64,000 nt of DNA from the NCBI RefSeq assembly GCF_003234795.2, contig NZ_CP126268.1, forward strand, positions 1,860,001 to 1,924,000, read 5' to 3'. This DNA is from Curtobacterium sp. MCLR17_032 (GTDB lineage Bacteria > Actinomycetota > Actinomycetes > Actinomycetales > Microbacteriaceae). Below the pieces are notes generated by a model. That model worked only from the letters and a program-made list of their open reading frames with translations, had not been told where the DNA came from and searched no databases. Shown here one piece after another: positions 27,268 to 34,871 of this stretch. The position numbers and the translations under genes were made by a program. The stretch's first letter is position 1, and every line of letters begins with the position of its first letter.

Positions 27268-28185
27268 TCAGGTCGCCCAGTGGGACGGTCGCTGGAACCC
27301 GTCGTCGAGGCGGGTCCGTGCGTCGCCGCGTGCCGCGTTCACCTGCATCTGGGTCAGGTAGACCGCGCCCCGGAGGTCGGCACCGGACAGGTCCGCGTCG
27401 CGGAGGTCCGCGCCGATGCACTCGCACCGGCGGAGGTCGGCACCCGTCAGGTCGGCGCCGATGAGGAGCGCTCCGCGGAGGCTCGCACGCCGAAGGTCCG
27501 CCCGCTGCAGGTCGGCGCCGAGCAGGTCCGCGCCCGGGCCGACACGCAGACGGCCGATGCGGCGGTCGTCGCTCGTCGTGGCACGGACGCGGCCGGTGTG
27601 CTGGGCACCGGCGTTCCGGGTGTGGGCGTCACGGGTGTGGGCGTCCCGGGCGCGCGCCTCCCGACTCGCATCGAGGAGGAGCGGCCGGGCGGCGTCGTAC
27701 TCCGCGTCCACGTCCACCGCCAGCAGCGTGTCCGGGTCCGCGTCGCTGAGGGCGCGGACCCGGTCGAACCGGTTCGTCAGCGCCGCCGCTGCCCGGGCGT
27801 CGTCGGAGATGGTGATCGCCTCGTCCAGGTACCGGAGCAGCTCGTGCAGCCGCCGGACGACGGGGAAGACCGCGAACATGGCGTCTCGAGTGGCAGTGTC
27901 GTTCCGTCAGGACCGCCCGGCGAACGTGTGCCGCGACACCTTCTGCCCGGCACCCGAGCAGTCGAACACCGTGCAGCCCCGGAAGCCCTCGGCCCGCAGG
28001 CGCGGGTGGATCGTGCACCCGTCGGTGGGGTCGAGGTTGTCGCAGGGGTCGCCGGCGTCCTTGTCCACCGGGAAGTCCACCGACCGGGTGAAGGCCAACG
28101 CGACGCAGCAGAGGCCGAAGCAGTTGGCGCAGTCGGCGCCGAGGTCCTCGCGGCGACCGAGGGTGACCCGGGTGCGTGTCGTCAT
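27268..28185 (-). pseudogene. Pentapeptide-repeat protein gene interrupted by an in-frame TGA
   Basis: One 306-codon frame is split by a single TGA at 27907-27909. The first part (28185-27910, 92 residues) is Cys-rich: GADCANCFGLCCVALAF, then CDNLD, CTIHPRLR and GCTVFDC. The second (27879-27268 from the next ATG, 203 residues) has a helical region starting FAVFPVVRRLHELLRYLDEA and ends in A(D/N)LxX pentapeptide repeats. Actinobacterial homologues carry both parts as one protein, with a GRDWRSDP-like join. Here the join reads FAGRS-stop-RNDTATRDAMFAVF, so the TGA replaces a Trp codon. Both halves keep coding-type codon use and the promoter is intact. A recent nonsense mutation is the simplest reading; readthrough or an error in the sequence is possible. 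Confidence 0.8.
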
Positions 28186-28193
28186 CGCGGACG

Positions 28194-28199
28194 AGGCTA
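28194..28199 (-). promoter_or_regulatory. -10 box (TAGCCT) of the pentapeptide-repeat gene
   Basis: TAGCCT is 8 nt from the ATG at 28185, within the leaderless spacing range seen here. Confidence 0.45.
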
Positions 28200-28218
28200 G
28201 CTCACCGCGAGGGGCGGC

Positions 28219-28635
28219 TCAGCGGCGCTTGCGGAGCGCGTTCGTGGCCCAGAGTGCGACGGCGATGAGCACCGGCTGGAACAGCAGGCGGACGAAGCGC
28301 TTGGTGTCGGTGTCCAGCCCGAAGCCGTCGCGGTGGTGCATCCACTGCGCGATGTTGCCGGGGAAGATCGCCGTGAAGAACACTGCAGCGACCCAGCCGA
28401 CCGTCGCCTGACGACGGACGAGCAGCATGAGGGCGGCGCCGAGCGAGATCTCGGCGATGCCGGAGGCCAGGACCGTGACGTCGGGGTCGAGCGGCACGAA
28501 CTTCGGCACCTGGGCGCGGAACTCCTCGCGGGCGACGGTGAGGTGGCTGATGCCGGCCCAGGTCATCGTCGCACCGAGCAGGATGCGGACGACGGTGCGG
28601 GGGACGGAGGAGCGGGAGGAACGGCGACGGGACAT
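28219..28635 (-). CDS. DoxX-like membrane protein
   Basis: A 138-residue protein with four hydrophobic helices. The pattern RILLGATMTWAGISHL at the N-terminus, VLASGIAEISLGAALML and WVAAVFFTAIFPGNIAQW match the DoxX/DUF4267-like group of small membrane proteins, whose biochemical role is not settled. The ATG at 28635 has an AAAGG site somewhat far upstream. It is probably co-transcribed with the next upstream gene 55 bp away. Confidence 0.75.
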   Translation of the reverse strand: MSRRRSSRSSVPRTVVRILLGATMTWAGISHLTVAREEFRAQVPKFVPLDPDVTVLASGIAEISLGAALMLLVRRQATVGWVAAVFFTAIFPGNIAQWMHHRDGFGLDTDTKRFVRLLFQPVLIAVALWATNALRKRR

Positions 28636-28690
28636 CGGTTCAGGTGCCTTTCGGTGGTGGGGGAGCGGGACGGGAAGGAGGTGGACCGGG

Positions 28691-29125
28691 TCAGTGCGCC
28701 CGGAGCACGCGGTGGCGGCGGACGAGCTCGAACACGACGACGGTGCCGATCACGGCGAGGAGGCCCGCGCGCGAGCGGCCACGGGTCCCGCGCACGGCGG
28801 CGGCGAGCCCGGCGAGGGTCAGGCCGACCGCGGCAGCGGTGCCGGTGGTGACCGTGCCGTCCTCGACGTCCGCTCCGACGCGGACCGCACCGAGAGCGGT
28901 GGCAGCCGCGGCTGCAGCGGCGCCGACCACTCCGGTGCGGGGGAGCAGCGTGCCGGAGGCGACCTCGAGCAGCGGGACGAGGACCGCGTGCGGGAGGCCG
29001 GGTGCGAAGCCGCGCTCCGCCATCCGGCTGGCGCGCTGACCGAGCGGCTCGGTGACGAGGGCCGCCGTGCCGTGCGCGGTGAGAGCGGCGCCGACTGCGC
29101 TGGTGATCCTGCTGCGTGCAATCAT
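28691..29125 (-). CDS. Small hydrophobic membrane protein
   Basis: A 144-residue protein rich in Ala, Gly and Val with about four predicted helices: an N-terminal amphipathic stretch, LPHAVLVPLLEVASGTLL, GVVGAAAAAAATALGAV and AGLLAVIGTVVVFELV. The general layout recalls DoxX-type proteins like its downstream neighbour, but I recognise no defining motif. The ATG at 29125 is preceded by TAGGTT nine bases upstream; an in-frame GTG lies nine bases earlier. Confidence 0.6.
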   Translation of the reverse strand: MIARSRITSAVGAALTAHGTAALVTEPLGQRASRMAERGFAPGLPHAVLVPLLEVASGTLLPRTGVVGAAAAAAATALGAVRVGADVEDGTVTTGTAAAVGLTLAGLAAAVRGTRGRSRAGLLAVIGTVVVFELVRRHRVLRAH

Positions 29126-29157
29126 GTTGCGCACAACCTAACACGTGGTCCCGTCGA

Positions 29158-29203
29158 ACGGCCGGGAGGCCCGTGACGGAGTTGCCACGGGCCTCCCGGC
29201 CGT
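29158..29203. terminator. Palindrome with GGGAGGCCCG core
   Basis: Perfect 18-nt arms (ACGGCCGGGAGGCCCGTG and its complement) around a 10-nt loop. It begins one base beyond the TGA of the short minus-strand frame at 29205 and ends 33 bp before the next gene, as a terminator of the glycosyltransferase unit would. Confidence 0.8.
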
Positions 29204-29204
29204 C

Positions 29205-29351
29205 TCACTGGTCGCGCTCCTGCGTGACCTCAGGGGAGAGGCCGAGGATCGCGGCGGCCCCGTCGTAGGTCCGGTCCTGCAGGAGGCAGAGCTCGCGGAA
29301 TTCCCGGTCGGGGGAGTCGAGCGCAGCGATCTCCGCCTGCACCCATCGCAA
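29205..29351 (-). CDS. Possible small protein or gene remnant, sigma-region-4-like
   Basis: Downstream of the glycosyltransferase stop, and in the same frame, 59 codons (from about 29381) show over 90% G/C third positions. They encode QLRWVQAEIAALDSPDREF followed by RELCLLQDRTYDGAAAILGL. The last part looks like the helix-turn-helix of sigma region 4 or a LuxR-type repeat, though the match is loose. No ATG exists; a TTG at 29351 with GAGG 8 nt upstream would give 48 residues. The stop abuts a terminator palindrome. It could be a real small gene, a decayed 3' end, or the former C-terminus of the upstream protein. Confidence 0.35.
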   Translation of the reverse strand: MRWVQAEIAALDSPDREFRELCLLQDRTYDGAAAILGLSPEVTQERDQ

Positions 29352-29411
29352 CTGCTGTGCGGCCTCGTCGGTCCCGATGCGGGAGGTGGGAGACGGAGCG
29401 CTCTGGCCCGG

Positions 29412-30164
29412 TCAGCGGGAGATCGACCGAGCAGCGAAGGCGACGAGCGGTTCGAACGGACGGACGACCACGCCCTGCGCGAAGGTCTTCCAGGGCGAGT
29501 ACGTCGACCCGTTCGTACCGGACTGGCCTGCGTACAGTGGTCGCCGAGGGAAGCTGCTGACATCGACTGCGCCGAGCGTGCGGGCGAGACGGACACGCGC
29601 AGCGACCGTGTGCTCGATCTCGATGCGCCGGGCGTAGTCGACGTCGTCCGCGGCGGGGAGCAGGACGGAACGCCACGTTCCGACCGTGCCGCCCACGACG
29701 CGCGTGTCCGAGTGGGAGCCGTCGACGCGGGTCCGCAACCGCACCGTGCGTGACGGGAGCACTCCGAAGACCTGCTCCGGATTCGTGACCACCAGACGGC
29801 CCGTCACCTTGTACACCGTGTCGTCCTCGCGCAGCCTGAGCTGGTCGAGAGCGTGCCGGATCGCCGACCACTCGATGTAGCCGATACCACGGGCGATCAC
29901 CTCGGTCGAGGGCGAGTAGTTGACGAATCGCGCGAGCGCACGGTCTGCATCGTCCAACTCGCCGATGAAGGTGGCACGATCAGCGCCGCTGGTCTCGACG
30001 ACGATGATCTCGGCTCGGAGGGCCTTCGCCGTCTCGACCCACTTCGCCAGGGCAGACCGGTACTGCGAGAGTCGGACCGCGGGGCTCACGACAGCGAGCT
30101 TCGTCGTGGTGTTCGGCCGCACCGTTGCGGTGAGGAGGAGGAACTGTCGCGGGCGCTCGGACAC
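29412..30164 (-). CDS. Probable glycosyltransferase-like protein
   Basis: A 250-residue protein without membrane segments. The layout resembles small GT-A-like proteins from polysaccharide loci: SPAVRLSQYRSALAKWVETA, a beta strand ending IIVVETSGAD, then GIGYIEWSAIRHALDQL and DDTVYKVTGRLVVTN. I base this on pattern memory; no DXD motif is obvious. The GTG at 30164 has AGGAG 5 nt upstream, and an in-frame ATG 11 codons earlier lacks such a site. No other sugar genes are nearby. The upstream DNA is unusually AT-rich and repetitive, hinting at acquisition. Confidence 0.55.
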   Translation of the reverse strand: MSERPRQFLLLTATVRPNTTTKLAVVSPAVRLSQYRSALAKWVETAKALRAEIIVVETSGADRATFIGELDDADRALARFVNYSPSTEVIARGIGYIEWSAIRHALDQLRLREDDTVYKVTGRLVVTNPEQVFGVLPSRTVRLRTRVDGSHSDTRVVGGTVGTWRSVLLPAADDVDYARRIEIEHTVAARVRLARTLGAVDVSSFPRRPLYAGQSGTNGSTYSPWKTFAQGVVVRPFEPLVAFAARSISR

Positions 30165-30640
30165 GGGATCTCCTGACAGACGTGAGCGGAAAGGCACGGA
30201 ACAGGATGACAGTAGATATCTAGCATGTCAAATACGCGCACTGATCGAGGGGCGGGGCGCCGGTGTGATCACGGCTCCGCGCAAACTCGGACTGACATAA
30301 TATGCATTATCGGCGCACAGCTCGGGGCTGCCGGACCCCGCCCAGCACGGCCTGACGCTCCGGCGCGGCGGTTCACGACGGCTGCGCCCAACAGAAGCCT
30401 GCTGGAACCACGGGAAGCCGCGGTTCGGACGAGCATCTGTTGTGCGGCGCACGCTACGGCTGCCGGACCCTGCCCAGCCCGGCCTGACGCTCCGGCGTCC
30501 CGGTTCAGCACGGCTGCGCCCAACAGAAGCCTGCCGGAACCACGGGATGCCACGGTTCGGACGAGCTTCTGTTGTGCGGCACCCGCCAGGAACGCGGCAC
30601 GCGCCGACCGAGACCACCGCCGGTCCGGCAGGATGGGCGC
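30165..30640. other. 476-bp intergenic region, partly AT-rich, with duplicated palindromic element
   Basis: From 30198 to about 30315 the DNA is the most AT-rich in the window (TAGATATCTAG, ATAATATGCATTAT). The rest is occupied by the tandem repeat described next. I see no gene. Confidence 0.7.
30326..30582. repeat. Tandem duplicate (132-bp period) of a palindromic element
   Basis: Copy 1 (30326-30450) and copy 2 (30458-30582) are about 90% identical. Each carries an imperfect inverted repeat: GCGCCCAACAGAAGC on the left and GCTTCTGTTGTGCGGC on the right, with inner GGAACC / GGTTCGG. The structure resembles REP/BIME or MITE-type intergenic repeats. Confidence 0.8.
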
Positions 30641-31060
30641 ATGAGCGACGCACCAGTACAGCCCGCCCGCCGTCCGGCCGTCCTGTTCGTCTGCGTGCAC
30701 AACGCCGGCCGCTCGCAGATGGCAGCCGGGTTCCTCCGCGCGATCGCCGGCGACCGCGTCGACGTGTTCTCCGCCGGGTCCGAACCCGCCGACCAGGTGA
30801 ACCAGGTCGCGGTGGCCGCCATGCAGGAGGTCGGCATCGACATCGTCGGCCAGACCCCCGCGATCCTCACCACGGACGCCGTCCGGCACGCCGACGTCGT
30901 CGTGACGATGGGCTGCGGCGACGCCTGCCCGGTGTTCCCCGGCAAGCGCTACGAGGACTGGGAACTCACCGACCCGGCCGGCCTGCCCCTCGAGGACGTC
31001 CGCCCGATCCGCGACGACGTCCGCGGACGCGTCGAACGCCTGGTGTCGACACTCGTCTGA
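30641..31060 (+). CDS. arsC: Arsenate reductase of the low-molecular-weight phosphatase fold
   Basis: A 139-residue ArsC. The P-loop CVHNAGRS (nucleophile Cys18) and the redox segment MGCGDACPVFPGKRYEDWEL with two further cysteines fit the thioredoxin- or mycothiol-linked arsenate reductases of Gram-positives. mshC in this window shows that the cell makes mycothiol. The ATG is 6 nt after CAGGAT, compatible with a leaderless mRNA; AGGA in the same stretch could also act as a weak ribosome site. No arsR, arsB or acr3 adjoins it. Confidence 0.88.
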   Translation: MSDAPVQPARRPAVLFVCVHNAGRSQMAAGFLRAIAGDRVDVFSAGSEPADQVNQVAVAAMQEVGIDIVGQTPAILTTDAVRHADVVVTMGCGDACPVFPGKRYEDWELTDPAGLPLEDVRPIRDDVRGRVERLVSTLV

Positions 31061-31096
31061 GTGCCGTCACCAGGCGTCCGGCGTGGTGTGCGAGCG

Positions 31097-31258
31097 TCAG
31101 TTCGAGGCGTCGTCCGACGTCGTCGGGACGTCCGAGCTGTCGATCTCGAGGGCTGCGTGCTCCCCGCCCTGCTCGCCGACGGTGGACTGCTCCGTGTCGG
31201 GCTGCTCGGGCTCTGCCTGCGTGGTCTCTTCTGCCGGATCCGGCTGGCTGTACGTCAT
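31097..31258 (-). CDS. Small acidic protein
   Basis: A 53-residue Glu/Asp/Gln/Thr-rich protein, MTYSQPDPAEETTQAE to the end, with no hydrophobic segment and no recognised domain; probably disordered. The ATG at 31258 lies 7 nt behind TAGCGT, a leaderless arrangement, and this is the main evidence that it is expressed. It is convergent with arsC. Confidence 0.55.
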   Translation of the reverse strand: MTYSQPDPAEETTQAEPEQPDTEQSTVGEQGGEHAALEIDSSDVPTTSDDASN

Positions 31259-31265
31259 GGACGCG

Positions 31266-31271
31266 ACGCTA
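31266..31271 (-). promoter_or_regulatory. -10 box (TAGCGT) of the small acidic gene
   Basis: TAGCGT is 7 nt before the ATG at 31258. Confidence 0.55.
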
Positions 31272-31330
31272 CGCCGACGACGGCGTGTCGCTCGCAGGGA
31301 CGGACCGGGCACCGGACGGACCGTCGGACT

Positions 31331-31362
31331 GGAGGCCCGTGGCGGCCTGGCACCGCGCCTCC
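31331..31362. terminator. Degenerate GGAGGCCCG palindrome
   Basis: GGAGGCCCGTGGC pairs imperfectly with GGCACCGCGCCTCC. It lies 10 bp beyond the Nudix stop on the minus strand, where its terminator should be, and looks like a diverged member of the window's palindrome family. Confidence 0.5.
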
Positions 31363-31372
31363 CGGCTCGTGG

Positions 31373-31825
31373 TCAGTCGCGGTGGCGACGCACCAGGTCC
31401 GGCAGTTCCGCCGGTTCGAAGGGCTCGTCGGTGGCGTCGAGCTCGTCGGCCGTCCACCAGCGCGACGCGAGGATGTCGACCCGCTCGTCGTCGGTCCACT
31501 CGGCGTCGGACAGGGCGAAGCCGGGCGTCCGGACCACGTAGAACTCGGCGTGCCCACGGTCGTGGTCGGCCTGGTCCCACTCGACGGCGAAGTCCCACGA
31601 CCAGACCGGCTCGCCGGGTTCCTCGATGACGATGCCGGTCTCCTCGCGGAGTTCGCGGATCGCGGCCTCACGGTGCGACTCCCCCGGGTCCACGCCGCCG
31701 CCCGGCGTGATCCAGCGGTGCGCGCCGTCGGACGACGGCGCGTTCGTGTCCATGAGGAACACGCGCCCCTCGGGGTCGAGCAGCAGGATGCGGGAGGTCC
31801 GGCGCAGGCCGGGTGCGGCGGTCAC
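31373..31825 (-). CDS. Nudix hydrolase
   Basis: A 150-residue pyrophosphohydrolase. The Nudix box is complete: GGGVDPGESHREAAIREL followed by REETGI (G-x5-E-x7-REUxEExGU). It hydrolyses a nucleoside diphosphate linked to some moiety X, but the substrate is not predictable. The GTG at 31825 is 5 bp after the stop of the upstream SDR gene, so the two are probably translated from one mRNA. Confidence 0.9.
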   Translation of the reverse strand: MTAAPGLRRTSRILLLDPEGRVFLMDTNAPSSDGAHRWITPGGGVDPGESHREAAIRELREETGIVIEEPGEPVWSWDFAVEWDQADHDRGHAEFYVVRTPGFALSDAEWTDDERVDILASRWWTADELDATDEPFEPAELPDLVRRHRD

Positions 31826-31830
31826 TTCGA

Positions 31831-32592
31831 TCAGGCCGTGAAGGAGTTGACGTCGCCGACGAGCTTGGTGTGGTCGGCGGGGATCGGCTCGACCGCGGCG
31901 AGGGCGATCTCGGCCGCGAACTCGGAGACGCTGTAGAGCTTGCCGACGGCGTCCCGACGGCCCTCGATCGCGCCGGGGTTCAGGCGGTTCAGCAGGGTCG
32001 CGGTGATGGTGCCCTCGATCATGTCGCCGGAGACCGTGACGAACTCGATGCCCGCCGCCTCGAGCTGGGGCAGGAGCTCGCGGAGGGCGAGTTCGCCGGC
32101 GCGCTTGCTCTTCGCGACCGGGACGTACTCGGGCATGGTCTCGGCGGTCTCGACGAAGTGGGCCTGGTGGCTCGTGACGAAGACGACGCGCGAGCCGGAG
32201 GGCATGTGCGGCACCGCGGTCTGGAGCATGTCGACCTGGGCGTCACGGTTCAGGCGGAGCGCGTAGTCCTCGCCCATCCCGGACTCCATGCCGCCGGAGG
32301 CGTTGAGCACGAGCAGGTCGATGCCGCCCCACTCGGCGACGACCGCGTCGACCATGGCCTGCACGGAGTCGTGGTCGGTGAGGTCGGCCTGCAGGGCCAG
32401 GGCCGCTCCCCCGGCCGCGACGACCTTCTCGACGATCTGCTCCGCACGACGGGCCTTGTTGCGGTAGTTGACGACGACCTTCGCGCCGGCCTCGGCCAGG
32501 TACCCGACGGTGTCCGCGCCGATGCCGCGGGAGGAGCCGGTGACGAGGGCGCGCGTGCCCTCGAGGGATCCGGGGGCGAGGGGGCTGCTCAC
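31831..32592 (-). CDS. Atypical short-chain dehydrogenase/reductase
   Basis: A 253-residue SDR-fold protein with cofactor loop VTGSSRGIG, an NYRNK segment suggesting NADP preference, and LVLNASGGM in place of NNAG. The usual Tyr-x3-Lys is not kept in normal spacing (EYVPVAKSKRAGE), so it may use another arrangement or not be a dehydrogenase in the usual sense. The GTG at 32592 has AGGAGA 7 nt upstream. It leads an operon with the Nudix gene. Confidence 0.82.
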   Translation of the reverse strand: MSSPLAPGSLEGTRALVTGSSRGIGADTVGYLAEAGAKVVVNYRNKARRAEQIVEKVVAAGGAALALQADLTDHDSVQAMVDAVVAEWGGIDLLVLNASGGMESGMGEDYALRLNRDAQVDMLQTAVPHMPSGSRVVFVTSHQAHFVETAETMPEYVPVAKSKRAGELALRELLPQLEAAGIEFVTVSGDMIEGTITATLLNRLNPGAIEGRRDAVGKLYSVSEFAAEIALAAVEPIPADHTKLVGDVNSFTA

Positions 32593-32787
32593 AGTGCTGT
32601 CTCCTGTCGTGGGGCGGCGCCGGTCCTGGTCGTCCCGGGCGGCATCGAGCCTAGCAAGCGTGCGCCCGCCACCACCCGAGCCGGTCGGTGCCACCTGCCG
32701 ATCAGTGGTCGCTGATACGTTGGACGCAACAGGACCGGACATCGCGATGCTGCGAAGGCCGTGCGCGATGCAAGGGAGGGAGATCGC

Positions 32788-33261
32788 GTGAACGTCTCGG
32801 ATTGGACCCAGGTGATCGTGTGGATCGCGCTGGTGCTCGTGTTGGGGGTGGTCGAGGTCTTCACCCTCGACTTCATCTTCCTCATGCTCGCGGCCGGCGC
32901 CGCCGGCGGGTTGATCGCCGCGTTGCTCGGCGCCCCGTGGTGGCTCAGCGCGATCATCGCCGCGGTGCTCGCACTGCTGCTGCTCGCCGTCGTCCGTCCT
33001 CGTGTGCTGCAGGCGCTGAACCGCGGTGCCGACCCGCACCGCACCGGCGTCGAGGGGCTGGTCGGCATGGCCGGCACGGTCGCCCTCGCGTTCACACCCT
33101 CCGCCCCCGGTCAGGTCCGCCTGGCCAACGGTGAGACCTGGAGCGCCCGGTTCACCGCCGGCGCCGTCGACCGCACGCCGCCCCTCGGCACGCGCGTGGT
33201 CGTCGAGTCCATCGAAGGCTCCACCGCCGTCGTCCGCATCGAACAGAAGGCAGCCCAATGA
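32788..33261 (+). CDS. NfeD-like membrane protein
   Basis: A 157-residue short NfeD. Two to three N-terminal helices (VIVWIALVLVLGVVEVFTL, FIFLMLAAGAAGGLIAALLG, LSAIIAAVLALLLLAVV) are followed by the OB-fold (GLVGMAGTVALAF, WSARFTAGAVDRTPPLGTRVVVE). NfeD proteins act with SPFH proteins in membrane-domain organisation, and the next gene is one. The GTG start has GGGAGGGAG upstream. The ATGA overlap with the SPFH gene indicates coupling. Confidence 0.9.
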   Translation: MNVSDWTQVIVWIALVLVLGVVEVFTLDFIFLMLAAGAAGGLIAALLGAPWWLSAIIAAVLALLLLAVVRPRVLQALNRGADPHRTGVEGLVGMAGTVALAFTPSAPGQVRLANGETWSARFTAGAVDRTPPLGTRVVVESIEGSTAVVRIEQKAAQ

Positions 33262-34421
33262 CGCTCTCCACCGGGACGGTCGTGCTCATCGTCCTGATCG
33301 TGGTCATCGTGATCTTCGTGATCACGGTCCTCGCGAAGGCCATCCGCATCGTCCCCCAGGCCACCGCCGGCGTGGTCGAACGACTCGGCAAGTACCACAA
33401 GACCCTCACTCCGGGGTTAAACCTGCTGGTGCCGTTCATCGACCGGCTCCGGCCGCTCATCGACATGCGTGAACAGGTCGTCTCGTTCCCGCCGCAGCCC
33501 GTCATCACCGAGGACAACCTGGTCGTCTCGATCGACACGGTCGTCTACTTCCAGGTCACCGACGCCCGCGCCGCCACCTACGAGATCGCGAACTACCTCG
33601 GCGCCGTCGAGCAGCTCACGACCACCACGCTCCGCAACGTCGTCGGTGGCCTGAACCTCGAAGAGGCACTGACCAGCCGCGACAACATCAACGGCCAGCT
33701 CCGCGTCGTCCTCGACGAGGCGACCGGCAAGTGGGGCATCCGCGTCGGCCGAGTCGAGCTCAAGGCCATCGAGCCGCCCGTGTCGATCGTCGACGCGATG
33801 GAGCAGCAGCTGCGCGCCGAGCGGAACCGTCGTGCGGCGATCCTGCAGGCCGAGGGCACGAAGCAGTCCCAGATCCTCGAGGCCGAGGGCCAGCGACAGG
33901 CGGCGATCCTCGGTGCTGAGGGTGACGCGAAGGCCCAGGTCCTCCGGGCCGAGGGTGAAGCGCAGGCCATCGCGACCGTGTTCGACGCCATCCACCAGGG
34001 CGACCCGGACGAGAAGCTGCTGTCCTACCAGTACCTGCAGATGCTCCCAAAGATCGCCGAGGGCAACTCGAACAAGCTCTGGATGATCCCGAGCGAGTTC
34101 ACCGAGGCGCTGTCCGGCATCGCGAAGGGCTTCAGTGCCCAGCGGACCGGTTCCGGTGGGTCGGCGGCCGGTGGCGCTGCCGGATCGGACTTCCTGTCGC
34201 GGATCTCGAAGCTCGCCGACGAGAGCCTCGCCAACACCCAGGCACGGGACGGCGCCGGAAGCTCCGGCTCCCCCGCGGCCGACGCCTCCGTCGCGGACAT
34301 CGTGCCGCCGTCGGAGCTCGACGACCGCCTGGCCCAGTCGGACCGCAGCATGGGTGAACGACTCTCGGCCGCCGAGAGCGAAGCCGACGCCGCATTCGGC
34401 ACAGACCCCGCTCGCGACTGA
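33258..34421 (+). CDS. SPFH/band 7 (stomatin-like) protein
   Basis: A 387-residue membrane-anchored scaffold protein. A long N-terminal helix (7-28) precedes the SPFH domain (VPQATAGVVERLGKYHKTL, ALTSRDNINGQLRVVLDEAT, WGIRVGRVELKAIEPP). A coiled coil made of about four AEG-containing 11-residue repeats follows (ILQAEGTKQSQ, ILEAEGQRQAA, ILGAEGDAKAQ, VLRAEGEAQAI). The tail is Gly/Ser/Ala-rich. It is paired with NfeD by a 4-nt overlap. Confidence 0.94.
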   Translation: MTLSTGTVVLIVLIVVIVIFVITVLAKAIRIVPQATAGVVERLGKYHKTLTPGLNLLVPFIDRLRPLIDMREQVVSFPPQPVITEDNLVVSIDTVVYFQVTDARAATYEIANYLGAVEQLTTTTLRNVVGGLNLEEALTSRDNINGQLRVVLDEATGKWGIRVGRVELKAIEPPVSIVDAMEQQLRAERNRRAAILQAEGTKQSQILEAEGQRQAAILGAEGDAKAQVLRAEGEAQAIATVFDAIHQGDPDEKLLSYQYLQMLPKIAEGNSNKLWMIPSEFTEALSGIAKGFSAQRTGSGGSAAGGAAGSDFLSRISKLADESLANTQARDGAGSSGSPAADASVADIVPPSELDDRLAQSDRSMGERLSAAESEADAAFGTDPARD

Positions 34422-34444
34422 ACCGACTGACGTCGGACACGACG

Positions 34445-34476
34445 ACGGCCCGCTCCCCTGCTGGGGAGCGGGCCGT
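34445..34476. terminator. Hairpin terminator between SPFH gene and rbpA
   Basis: Perfect 14-nt arms ACGGCCCGCTCCCC / GGGGAGCGGGCCGT with a TGCT loop are followed by TCTCGTCTGTT, a weak T-rich tail on the plus strand. It lies between convergent genes. Confidence 0.85.
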
Positions 34477-34491
34477 TCTCGTCTGTTGCGG

Positions 34492-34842
34492 CTAGGCGCC
34501 GCGACGGGCCCGGAGGACCTGGAGACGTTCCTCCAGCAGTTCCTCGAGCTCTTCCCGGGAGCGCCGCTCGAGCAGCATGTCCCAGTGGGTACGTGGTGCC
34601 TTGACATCCTCGGCAGCGATCTCAACGGGCTTGCCGTCCTCGCCGAGGAGACGCCCCTCCCAACCGCTCCGTGGGTCCGACCACACCTGCGGGACCTCGG
34701 CGTCGGCGGAGAACACCACGTCGAAGGTCTCCCCCGATGCCGCCTGGTAGACGGCGCGCTTCCGCTCGGAGAGCTCGACACCGTCCTCGCTCTGGAGGCT
34801 CTGGCTCCCGAGCCGCATGCCTCGGAGACTCCGATCAGCCAT
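34492..34842 (-). CDS. rbpA: RNA polymerase-binding protein RbpA
   Basis: A 116-residue actinobacterial factor that binds the principal sigma factor and stabilises the open complex. The N-terminal tail ADRSLRGMRLGSQSLQSEDG, the core (FDVVFSADAEVPQVWSDPRSG, with no zinc-type cysteines) and the sigma-interacting C-terminal helix (RTHWDMLLERRSREELEELLEERL) are recognisable. The ATG at 34842 follows GAGAGGAG. A predicted SigR/SigH-type promoter lies upstream. Confidence 0.95.
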   Translation of the reverse strand: MADRSLRGMRLGSQSLQSEDGVELSERKRAVYQAASGETFDVVFSADAEVPQVWSDPRSGWEGRLLGEDGKPVEIAAEDVKAPRTHWDMLLERRSREELEELLEERLQVLRARRGA

Positions 34843-34871
34843 GTCCGACTCCTCTCGCTCGTTCCCCCGGT

